DNA from: Onthophagus taurus
Taxonomy: Eukaryota; Arthropoda; Insecta; Coleoptera; Scarabaeidae
Assembly (NCBI RefSeq): GCF_036711975.1
Contig: NC_091976.1
Location: 21,452,001-21,516,000 of the forward strand
Direction of reading: 5' to 3'
Length of the DNA: 64,000 nt
The translations under genes were made by a program, and so were the position numbers. Below, in pieces: positions 13,201 to 22,900 of this stretch (position 1 is its first letter; every line of letters starts with the position of its first letter). The notes under the pieces are model-generated. The model was given only the letters and a program-made list of their open reading frames with translations. It searched no databases and was not told where the DNA came from.

Positions 13201-14056
13201 AACGAATATGTTGAAGAAAATATTTAATCGCGAAAATAGCCGAACGGAATCAGAGCCTCAAAGAGAATCTCCGATTGAATTAGCTCCTGGTACTTCGGTT
13301 CCAACAACTCCAAAAACGATCGCTGGAAGTCCAGGAACGGCGAATCAAGTATTATTAAAACCGGGGGCAACGAAACTTACCGATCAAGTTATTGAAGAAG
13401 TGGATGAACAAACGACTATAACCTCAATGAAGGGGGCCAACGATCTGAAACCGACGGTATTTAACGTGTTTGGCGTTCCAGCAAGGTCACAACCTATTTC
13501 CGTTCCGCAACAATTAAATAAGTAACTTAATTCAAATAAGAATTTTTGAAATATTTCTCTAACATTGATTTTTTCGATTAGATATGATGACATATCACAT
13601 GATCCTTTTTCAAAATCAGCTCCTGAGGGTGATGAAGAAAAAGATCAATGTGATAACATCAGTATAGGCTCTGCTACGGATGAGGATAGTGAAGAGGATG
13701 CTTTTACAAGGTTAAGAAGGAAAAGATTGCAAGAAAGGAGGAGTAGGTTAGTGATTAAAATTTTTACTTGCATTTTTTTTGTGATAAATCGTTTTAAAAA
13801 ATAGGCATTTCATGGACGATTTGGTATGCAAATTAGGATTATTAAAACTAAAATTAACTTTTTTTTATTGATTTTCAGGTTGATGTTGAGCTTGGGTAGA
13901 TCGTTGAGCAGTAACGTAGATTTTAATGAGCACCAAAATTTAATAGATAGATCGCCGACGAGTCCGCAATACATAAGAAGCACCTCTCAAAGGGATAACC
14001 TGCATGATCATGCTGATATTTTATTATACGAAAAAATGCCGCCAGAACATAAATGA
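7207..14056 (+). CDS. Best1: Bestrophin, calcium-activated chloride channel
   Basis: Pentameric plasma-membrane anion channel gated by intracellular calcium. Eight exons sum to 650 codons with correct phase throughout: 7207-7274, 7411-7527, 7591-7762, 12128-12724, 12778-13087, 13176-13521, 13582-13746, 13879-14056. The start is MTVTYTAEVATSRLGCFLKL, the conserved bestrophin N-terminus. Further hallmarks are FVLGFYVSIVMTRWWNQYT, the neck segment IPFPDP, DEGGRMMRRTIMRYVCL, SIITRARKEGRIRDDFAVK and the calcium-clasp acidic run NPFGDDDDDFEINW. Beyond about residue 370 the tail is divergent, serine/proline-rich and probably disordered, as usual. Intron 3 (7763-12127, 4.4 kb) carries transposon debris. 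AATAAA-like polyadenylation signals follow the stop near 14098. The family call is certain; the paralogue name is less so. Confidence 0.95.
7763..8823. other. Bestrophin intron 3, left part: nothing recognised
   Basis: AT-rich intron sequence with short ATT/AAT runs near 8160-8260. A typical transposon-edge motif (ACCGGGTGAGGTG) occurs at about 8628. No open reading frame I can assign. Confidence 0.4.
8824..9318. mobile_element. 495-bp inverted-repeat element, TA-flanked
   Basis: Left end TGCGCAGGACTTCAGGATGT and right end ACATCCTGAAGTCCTGCGCA are exact inverted copies. TA flanks both ends (8822-8823 and 9319-9320). The interior holds ACAGGGTGTTGAAATTTAAT but no coding sequence. This is a non-autonomous DNA transposon inside bestrophin intron 3. 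Confidence 0.85.
9590..9900. repeat. Degenerate CCAA-rich low-complexity tract
   Basis: Strand-asymmetric sequence built from short words such as AAGCCAATC, AAAGTAATC and AACTCCA, with almost no G. It resembles an eroded short-period tandem repeat. A matching tract at 10965-11360 lies on the far side of the LINE debris. Confidence 0.55.
9925..10145 (-). pseudogene. LINE reverse transcriptase C-terminal remnant
   Basis: The minus strand reads VNDQIKERKRRWIGHTLRKP followed by SVLDWNHQEARR. This is the conserved tail after the reverse transcriptase domain of insect non-LTR retrotransposons. Stops follow soon after. Only this piece is recognisable. Confidence 0.7.
10400..10624 (+). pseudogene. 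LINE RNase H domain remnant
   Basis: The translation contains STSVFAAEAIAILEALKYID and then SVSIFTDSKSVLLSI, the Glu- and Asp-bearing motifs of a retrotransposon RNase H domain. The stretch is short and has no upstream reverse transcriptase in the same orientation. It is a separate fragment from the minus-strand LINE tail beside it. Confidence 0.7.
10965..11360. repeat. Degenerate CCAA-rich low-complexity tract (second)
   Basis: Same composition as 9590-9900 (words such as AAGCAACTCATC, CCAACCCAACT, AAAGCAAG). The two tracts flank the LINE fragments and could be halves of one array split by insertion. Confidence 0.5.
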
Positions 14057-14558
14057 TGTTTTGATTAACTTTAATTAATAGATTTAATATGATTTAAATA
14101 AACAAACAACTTGCGATGTGATATAAAAATGTTTAAGGATAACTTATTCTTGTTAATAAGCTGCAATCAAAATGCTATTACATTACTTATTTTATATATT
14201 TTTATAAAGTCTTTAACAGTATTTTTTAATGTAGGTGTAGACTTTAAGGGATATTTAAAAAAACTTTTAATTTTTGTGTAGTAATTATAAATATAAGAAT
14301 TGTGTGCCTGCTAATAATAAATATTTAATTAAATATAATTATTGTATACCAACATTGAACGATTTAAAAAGGCGTTAAAAATGTTCCTTAACTAAATTAA
14401 TAATAAAATCTTTCAAAGTATGCATTTTTTGATGATATATATTTAATCTAAGGAATTGGAGGCGTTTAGATTAACAATTTAAGTAGAAATTCTTTGGAAC
14501 TTTATTTTTTTACATATAAAAACAATAATTTCACAAAATTATATATAAACTAATTGAC
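14057..14558. other. Convergent 3' ends of bestrophin and CHRAC1
   Basis: AT-rich 3' flank with several AATAAA-like signals (near 14098 and 14310-14320). No other gene or repeat recognised. Confidence 0.5.
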
Positions 14559-14960
14559 TTAAGAACTATCAGATTCGCTATCCTCAGAACCAGAGCCGGT
14601 AAGATCCCCATTCTCCCGTTTTTTCTTTGCCATTAATTGTTTATACTCTTTATACGTTATTTTTTTTGGAATAATCGTTTCTAAAAACTCATACTTCACC
14701 GACTTATGGATCACATTCACTAAATTGTTATAATTTAATTTTTTTGATTTTTGAGTTTTAACCATATCATTTATGCTCTCTTTTACTAAACATTTAATAA
14801 ATAACTCCTAAAAATAGTTAAAATTATACTTTAGGTTATATTTTTATAGACTCCTTACAGTTGCTTTTGTTGTTAATACCGCTGCATCTTGACCAACATT
14901 ATTAACACCATCAGCAGTTTTCATAATTGTTTTAACTCTACCGATTGATAACTGTGCCAT
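14559..14960 (-). CDS. CHRAC1: Chromatin accessibility complex histone-fold subunit
   Basis: Small histone-fold protein of the CHRAC/ISWI nucleosome-remodelling complex (insect Chrac-16; pairs with a POLE3-like partner). Two exons, 14859-14960 and 14559-14807, encode 116 residues. Exon 1 gives MAQLSIGRVKTIMKTADG and continues to VLTTKAT; exon 2 starts ELFIKCLV and includes LNYNNLVNVI and FLETIIPKK. These align with human CHRAC1 from ISLPLSRIRVIMK through ELFVQCLA to FLADILPKK. The tail is acidic and serine-rich (GSGSEDSESDSS), as in the family. A second intact version of exon 1 lies upstream at 15504-15605. ACATAACCTC at 15021 sits about 60 bp upstream of the start codon. Confidence 0.92.
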
Positions 14961-15390
14961 TTTTTAGCTTTAAAAGATAAATTTTAAATTATAACAACAT
15001 TGTTTGGGATGATATCAATAACATAACCTCAAACCTTATTGGGATCTATTTTATCGGCAACGTCAAAAGGAAAATGTCAAATTCAATTTGAGGTTAAAAA
15101 TAAATAAATAAACAATTATTTTAATTATTATATGTAAAAACATAATATAAAACGCAACACAATTTTAATACACTTTAATCTTAATAAACTATGCACTTAG
15201 GACCATTTTTTTATTCCACCAATTGATTATGCAAATAAGTTCTAAAAAATAAATAAGAATAAATATTAAAATAAGAATTCTTCTCAATATTGTAATAAAT
15301 AAGTGGTAATATAATAACAATAAGAATTCTTTTAGATGAATAAGAAAAGATAATGTTATACTATACCATAAAGGGGATTTTAAAAAAATC

Positions 15391-15475
15391 TTAATGAATT
15401 CTCCAAAATTGCTCAATGGGTTGATCTTATATGGTTAACACCTTCTTCTATTGCTTTAAGTAATAAACAACTCTT
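15391..15475 (-). pseudogene. Chimeric stub of the glucosamine-6-phosphate deaminase 3' end
   Basis: Reads as part of exon 4 (EEGVNH) fused directly to the end of exon 5 ([11 protein letters not shown], stop). It lies in duplicated copy A and has no upstream exons, so it is a non-functional by-product of duplication and deletion. Confidence 0.8.
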
Positions 15476-15503
15476 TGAAGATATATTTTTATAGATTCCT
15501 TAC

Positions 15504-15605
15504 AGTTACTTTTGTTGTTAATATCGCTGCATCTTGACCAACATTATTAACACCATCAGCTGTTTTCATGATCGTTTTAACTCTACCAATTGATAATTGT
15601 GTCAT
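15504..15605 (-). CDS. CHRAC1: Second, intact copy of CHRAC1 first coding exon (possible alternative exon 1)
   Basis: Encodes MTQLSIGRVKTIMKTADG and continues to ILTTKVT, differing from the proximal exon at only a few residues. It ends at the same place with the same donor (ACT|GTAAGG), in the phase needed to splice to exon 2 at 14807. Its own upstream region, including ACATAACCTC at about 15660, is also duplicated. It could serve as an alternative first exon or be a silent duplicate; the sequence cannot tell. Confidence 0.7.
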
Positions 15606-16026
15606 TTTTTAGCTTTCAATGATAAATTTTAAATTATAAATTTTTTTGGAATATTAAGAACATAACCTCAAACCTTATCGAGATCTGTTTTATCGGCAAT
15701 GTCAACAGGAAATTGTCAAATTCAATTTGAGGTTGAAAATAAATAAATAAACAATTATTTTAATAATTATATGTAAAAACATAATATAAAACGCAATACA
15801 ATTTTAATACACTTTATCTTAATGATTAATGTACTTAGGATAGTTTTTTATTCCACCAATTGATTATGTAGTGCAAATAAGCTCTGAAAAATAAATAAAA
15901 ATAAATATTAAAATAAGAATACTTCTCAATATAGTACTAAATAAGTGTTAATATGATAACAAAAAGAAGTCTTTTAGATGAATAATAAAAAATAAGGTTG
16001 TACCATAAAAGGGATTTTAAGAAATC

Positions 16027-17396
16027 TTAATGAATTCTCCAAAACTGCTCGATAGGTTGATCTTCTTCAATTAACTTGTGGTGCACGTTACTTAGAGCCT
16101 GTGTGTATAAAGAAAAAAAAATAGGATGTTATTCACGTAACACTCTAACCCTAAACCACCACCAAACCTGGTTAAGGTTACAGAGAAAAGCATTATCCAC
16201 CACGTGCTAAATATTATTTACGAGGTATTCCATATTTTAACCAATCATTCAGATCAAAACCAACTTCCTAACATAATCAGTGACATAAAAACAGGATGGG
16301 AACATAAAATAGGGGGATTATTCATGTTTTATAAGAATTTTACCTTGAAATATTTCACAGTTTTTACTCTAAGTTCTAAAGTTGCATCTTCATCACATAA
16401 CATTAGAGTATGAGGGTGTTGTTGGAATGCTGAGACAGTCCACATATGGTTAACACCTTCTTCTATTGCTTTATATAAAGCAAAAGCTTTATGAGTCCCT
16501 GTTATTAATATCATAACCTAATAAAAATTAAGAAACGTTTATAAGTACAATTTTTGCGACAAAGACAATTTATTATTTTATTGTTTTCTTAATAAGTTTA
16601 TTATCTAAAATAAACTCGAATAAAGATAAATAAGATTACCCTTAATAGTTTAATCATGTTTTCTAAATTGATTAGATTAATTTATACCTCTTTTGCATCC
16701 ATTACAGTTCCAACTCCTACAGTTAAAGCTTGTTTAGGAACTTTGCTGATATCGTTTCCAAAAAACCGTGCATTCGCTTCTAAAGTATCTTGTGCTAAGG
16801 TTTTTACTCTTGTACGGGATACCAATGATGATCCAGGTTCGTTAAAAGCGATGTGGCCATCAGGACCAATACCTAATAAAATATAAAATTAATTAAAAAA
16901 AAAATACCCTTTAATACTTTACCTCCTATAAATAATTCAATTCCTCCAGCTTTGGAAATTTCTTCTTCATACTTATTGCACTCTTCAACTAAATCAGGGG
17001 CGTTTCCATCCAAAATATGAGCGTTTTGTGGTTCAATATCGATATGTTTAAAAAAATTGTTCCACATGTAATAATGATAACTTTCCGGGTGCTCTCTAGG
17101 AATGTTAACGTATTCATCCATATTAAAGGTTTTTACATACTTAAAAGAAACTTGTCCATTTTTGAAGTATTCAATTAATTTTTGATACATCCCAAAAGGA
17201 GTGCTACCTATAATAAATTAAAGAGATCACCGTTATAAAGAAATTACATTCAATTTAATTTTAATAACTAACCTGTTGGTAAACCCAACACAAAGTAATT
17301 ATTTGGTCCTGGTTTAAAGTCGTTAATCCTTTTCATAACATATTTCGCAGCCCATTCGGCTACAGCAGCAGCAGTATCCAAAATAACTAACCTCAT
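16027..17396 (-). CDS. Gnpda: Glucosamine-6-phosphate deaminase (isomerase)
   Basis: Cytosolic enzyme that converts glucosamine-6-phosphate to fructose-6-phosphate and ammonia, linking amino-sugar and chitin-precursor metabolism to glycolysis (Drosophila Oscillin). Five exons sum to 279 codons, the usual length: 17273-17396, 16923-17207, 16688-16872, 16344-16517, 16027-16098. It starts [20 protein letters not shown]. The sequence shows the sugar-phosphate loop [12 protein letters not shown], the catalytic-base region [20 protein letters not shown] and [16 protein letters not shown] with the active-site histidine and glutamate. Later come VMDAKEVMILITG and [17 protein letters not shown]. The short last exon ends EQFWRIH. 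A truncated duplicate of the 3' end lies at 15391-15475. Confidence 0.95.
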
Positions 17397-18895
17397 CTTT
17401 TCAAATTGGAGTCCAAACTTGAACTAAACTAAAAAGGTGTGTGCTCGCAATGTATATAATTTTATTTTTTCTTGATAAGAATCTTTATCAATAAACCATT
17501 GACCTCGTTAGATAAACTTCACAATGAGCCTTGGGTGATGGTAAATAACTAAAATAATTCACTCCTACAATTACTAAATGTATATTTCTACACTTTTATG
17601 TTGCATATGACTTAGTCATTGTTCGATACTTCTAGTAATAAATACTTTGTCTTGACCGCAATTATCCAGTTCGACTTTTAAGAAGCTCAAGGTCAATCCT
17701 CCTTTTTTTCAGGGTTAATGTACTTGTTGTGTTCTGACAATCTGTCACGAACACACCATAAAGGTGATTGTAAAGGGGCGTATAAGGTCATAAGAAAATT
17801 GAGAAGAACTTATTTATTAGTGGTTTTAAATGGTTTTTAAGTTTAAATTAAAAATTGAAGTTTTACAAAGAATTTTGACACATGATTTTTGAATTAATTT
17901 ATACTTTGATTACTTAAAAAAAATTTGTCTTATTTGTTTAAGGAATCTACAAACATTTTGGAGAGAAACATTATGGATATTATGATGTATTTATGGATTC
18001 TTGATGGATTTAACAAGAAAATAAAATATAAAGAAAATATAGTTAAGGATTAATGATATTAAACATAATTTTTAATTATTAGTTAATACACATTTATGGC
18101 TTCATACAAAATATAGGCTCGAAGGATTAATTTCTCTGCAAATAATGTATTTGCATTTTAAAATAGCTGCAATGTGAATGATAAAAAATATACAAAGTTT
18201 AACACAAAACACCATCCTACAATGAGAGCTTCTCTGCAAGTTATGCATTTAAAAGAAAGAGGAAACGTTTCATTTAATACCTATAGGATCCAGAATACGA
18301 TTTAGCATAAGCATACGTGCAAAAAGTTTTCATTATCCACAAGATATGTGTTGGTTTTAAATATTAAACACAATTGTTAAAGTGGTTGTATAACTGAATG
18401 GCGTTTATGTTTTCGAATGTCATGTCTGAATATGTAGGTAATGTAGTTGACTGTTAAGACCGTTAAGTTGTAATTTGTTTTTGTTACCAATAAAAAAAAA
18501 AGTTGTGCTTTGCGATAGGCAATCAAGTTCTTTATAGAAATTCCCTTTTCAAGCACGCTTTGCTATCAGTATGGTTTTTGTAAAAAATATAATTTCTGTA
18601 CCACATTCTAGCCTTGACAAGAATGTGTAAGGGAGGTTGCCTAAAATCACTAAAATGACATGTATGTACTTTAAAACATGCTAATGCTTGATGATATTCT
18701 TGATTTTCTCATCATTGTGAAGCCGTTTTGTCGAGAAATATCAGCTGTCTTCGATACAATTGGGTTTTCATGGTGGTGATAGCAATTCCACATCGCTTCT
18801 CAAAGCTTTTTGAAATTTTGTAGTGATAGCTGAGAATTTTACTATACAGGGTGATTCACATAAGAACCGACACAGAGCAGGGACATGTAGAAGAC
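17397..18895. other. Intergenic region upstream of the deaminase: no gene seen
   Basis: AT-rich DNA of about 1.5 kb. The first part must contain the deaminase promoter. A transposon-edge motif, ACAGGGTGATTCACATAAG, lies at about 18846, just before LINE debris. Nothing else recognised. Confidence 0.45.
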
Positions 18896-18899
18896 AATA

Positions 18900-19290
18900 A
18901 ATTAAGATGATTGAAAGTAACTTACCTCTATACTAAGTTGTACACCTGAGGAGTTATAGGCCTTCAAAGTTGGAGCCTTGTCAGCTCCAGTTTCCGCCAT
19001 GTATTTCGTCATCATAGGTCTAACACATGCCTTATATATCCTGACTTTACTGGCAGTTGTCATGCACTTATTTTTCCAAACGATGTTTCTTAGGGCATTC
19101 GCTATCCTGGGTGCTTTACTCATTTGATGTCTCACACCTTAGATTACTATGCCTAAATAGTTAAGTTTGGATATTTGTTCGATTTTTCCGTTGTTCATCT
19201 CTAGCTTAAATCGTCGTAGTTTCCCAGCAATCACCATGCTTTTTGTTTTGGAGGTTGACACTTCCATGTCGAGCTTCTGGGCCTCTTAAC
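18900..19290 (-). pseudogene. LINE reverse transcriptase thumb-region remnant
   Basis: The minus strand reads VSTSKTKSMVIAGKLRRFKL, IEQISKLNYLGIV and SKVRIYKACVRPMMTKYMAE. These are standard blocks downstream of the catalytic YADD motif in insect jockey/CR1-like elements. A stop and a frame change interrupt it. No intact ends. Confidence 0.8.
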
Positions 19291-19905
19291 ATAATCTATA
19301 TAGAATAGTAAATTAAATTCTGCGCTTCTGTGCTTTAATTTTCTCAATCTATTGGGATTATGAGCCATATGAAAGTATGGCTATCAAATCCGTTCTGAAA
19401 AGTGTTAATTGATTGATAAAAACAAAATATTTAACTGGAATAGTTTATATTTATTATTACATTAGCAAGTTGTTTTTACAAGTATCATGAAAAAAAAAGC
19501 AATAATACCTTTTTTGTATATACTCATTTTGTTAATATTTTATAATAAACATTAATTCTGGAAATAGACTTCAATTAAGTTTTTGTTAATGTAAAGCCTT
19601 TATATTCTGATTTATTAATTCTTTTTAGTCTTACATTAATATATTAATTAATAAAAAAAAGAGATTAACAAAAAGTTAGGTCAAAAAAGATAAAAATAAA
19701 AGAATTATCTAATTATCACATAAAGAGATGAATTATTTAAGAATGCCACTAAAAACACCATGTTTAAATTTGTTAGAAAATTAAATTAAATTAATAATTC
19801 ACAAATTCACTATAAATCAAAAAATAATAAAAGAAAAATGAAGTACCCATAATAAGGAAAGTACTTTGAAAATTAATTTCAGTTGATAGCTTGTTATATT
19901 TTTAA

Positions 19906-22900
19906 CTAATCTTTTTTCGTAAGGGCTTCATCTACAATGTCAAAGTAGTAGGTACAAAAAACTGTACTGTTATGGGCAACAATTCTTAAAAATTGACCAG
20001 CTATCGCCGTAAGTTCTGTTTGTAATGCCGTCAAACCAGATGGAACTTTTTGTGGATCAGCCGTCGATGACTCAATAATCTGCAAGAAAAATTCTTTCAC
20101 CCTTTGCTTCACCAATTGCTTAATCCGATTATCAGGTTTCGAAATTAAAACAATTTGGTCTTTCAAAACATGGGCTGCATTATCACCAATTTCCAAAAAG
20201 TCGTGATTTTTTTGTGCTTCTTTTATATCACTTATTACTTGTTCAGCTACATTTTGTAAAGTATCCATCATCTCCCTACAAAAAAAAACAATAAATAAAT
20301 AAAACAAAAATTAATTAAAAAAATTAAAAACATACTTCTCAGTCTTTTGAGATTGAAGTAACACTATCGTATGTTCTTTAACAGCTTGCTTAAAGCTTGC
20401 TAAACTTTGCAAATTTGGGCCAACGTTGCTTACAGTGATTAATAAAACAGTTCCAGTTAAGATTAGTTTTTTGGTGCGAGATTGTAGATCTGATAATCTC
20501 GCTTGATCTAACATAAAAGTCTAAAAGTATTAAAAATTAGTTTTTATGAAAAAATAATTATTATTAACTCCGATATAACAGACTAATGTGGGGAAGGTAG
20601 TAACTAGTGTTACTTCTACTTTTAGTTCAATAAAAATATACAACAATCTAATGCTCAATAACAATTAAAAGTAATGTGTGATTTATACATATCTATAGAC
20701 ATCTCGGGGAATACCCCGAGTTTATCTATGAACATGGAATAGAACAACGTTGAGCAAATACGGCTCTTTATTTGTTTAAATGCGGCTCCAAGGGACGGTA
20801 TATAATATAAAATTTAATACAAGAATTACTATTTTACGATATTTAGCTAAGTTTTTGCGATATTCATCCATGGCTACGACTACCGTCATGTAAAACGTGT
20901 GATTCCCCCAACATTTTTAAGTTTTAAAAATTCGTCGGCGAAAATTGTAAAATTCGAAAAAATTGACGATCATTTGAAAAATTTATTTCTCAAAAACTAA
21001 AAGTGATTTTTCAAAACGGCTTGTTGCATTAAAAAGAGGATACTTTAATTAATAACTGGTGATATTTCCACAAGGATCCTTGAAGAAATTAATTTTATAG
21101 CGAATTTTGAAAGTTATCGATGAAAATTGCAACATCAAAAATTTGATCAAAACTTCAAATATTGTTTTCTCAAAAACTAAAAGTTATTTTTCAAAACGGT
21201 TCATTGGAAAGAGGACACTTTTATTAACACTTTTGGAAATTTTCATACTCATATTCCAAAAATTGGATTATATACGAATTTTTAAAACTTAATCGGCGAA
21301 AATTGAAAAATTCCAAAAAATTGTCGATTATTTCAAAAATTTATTTCTCAGAAACTAAAAGTGATTATTCAAAACGGCTTGTTGCATTAAAAAGAGGATA
21401 CTTTAATTAATAACTGGTGATATTTCCACAAGGATCCTTGAAGAAATTAATTTTATAGCGAATTTTGAAAGTTATCGATGAAAATTGCAACATCGACAAT
21501 TTTATCAAAACTTCAAATATTCTTTTCTCAGAAACTAAAAGTTCTTTTTCAAAACGGGTTGGTTTATTGGAAAGAGGACACTTTTATTAACACTTTGGGA
21601 AATTTTCATACTCATATTCCAAAAACTGGATTTTATACGAATTTTTAAAACTTAATCCGCGAAAATTGAAAAATTCCAAAAAATTGTCGATTATTTCAAA
21701 AATTTATTTCTCAAAAACTGAAAGAGATTTTTCAAAACGGCTTGTTGCATTAAGAAGAGGAGACTTTAAATAATAATCGAAAGTGATAACAACGACAGAG
21801 TTCTGTTAGTAATGAATGTGATGATGAATTACAAGCGAAGAGAAGGAAACCAGATGAAACTGCAACAAGAGATTTTATATATCGTATTGGGATTGTTACA
21901 GTGAGGTTGCTAAAAACAAACCTGATATAAATAAAGTTGTATTCAGTGAAAAAAGACCTATTGGGGTTGAACTTGATTATTATCTGCAGTGTCCAACACC
22001 TAAAAGAGATATTAATTCCTATGTATGGTGGAGTATTAAGTAATAGGTTTTTAATATCCGGCCTATTATACGTGTTAATGTTATAATTACCGCCTTTTTA
22101 ATAAAATAAAATTAAAAAAAACATAACAACGGATAATATTGTCTCCAGAAACAACAAGGCCTCTTAGCTTCATGTAGTAACGAAGATAACAGAAAAATTG
22201 AAGCTAGTTTTATTATATCTTGGAATAATGCCCATGAAAAATGCCCGTATGTTGAAAAAGAACTTATTAAAAAAACTCTACTAAGTTATTAAAATAACAT
22301 AATTAACATTCTGGAATCAAGTAATGAAAAATTGCAGAAACTTTTACCCAAATTCCAACATCACGCTTTACTACAGAGGGTCGTATTTCTGTAATAAATA
22401 ATGAAATATGAAAATAATTTGAAATATGATTTAAACTGCATTCAGCATAGCGCTCGATGAATTCAAAATATTCCACAATTAGTGATTTTTGTCCGCTACG
22501 TTTCTGAAGAAGTACAGATAAAAGAAGTATGCTAGATCTTGTAACTCTTACAATTTGAGAAACTCGCGGCTAAACTATTGATAAGTCTCGTTGTGACTGA
22601 TGGAACTTCTGCAATGTTAGAAAAAAACCAAGAACTTATTGGTCTTTTGAAATTCAGTTCATTGTATAAATATTTACAATTTCAAAACGTGAGGAATATT
22701 CTTTTTAAAATAATAAACTTTATTCGTGTAAATGCAAAAACTCATCGTCAGTTCAGAATTTTTTAGAACTGAAAGAGGAAGGAGATGAACCAGGAGAATG
22801 ATATATCATTTTACTGCATTGTAAGATGGTTATCACTTTATAACGTTTTGAGCAGATTCAATGAATTACTTACTCCCATTTGCACATTTTTAAAAGAACA

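Larger units (their letters stand above)
14838..16480. repeat. Tandem duplication covering CHRAC1 exon 1 and the 3' end of GNPDA
   Basis: Copy A (about 14838-15475) and copy B (about 15481-16480) share exon 1 of CHRAC1, its promoter, the intergenic DNA and the end of the deaminase gene. The offset is about 636-645 bp. Copy A has an internal deletion: the deaminase last-exon sequence jumps straight into the sequence of exon 4 (ATGGTTAACACCTTCTTC), losing what corresponds to about 16062-16442. The copies remain very similar, so the event looks fairly recent. Confidence 0.85.

Noticed and set aside
14559-14960. NF-YC or POLE4 as identity of the small histone-fold gene
   Set aside because: The short length, the ELFIKCLV and FLETIIPKK blocks and the acidic serine tail fit CHRAC1 better than the related histone-fold subunits.
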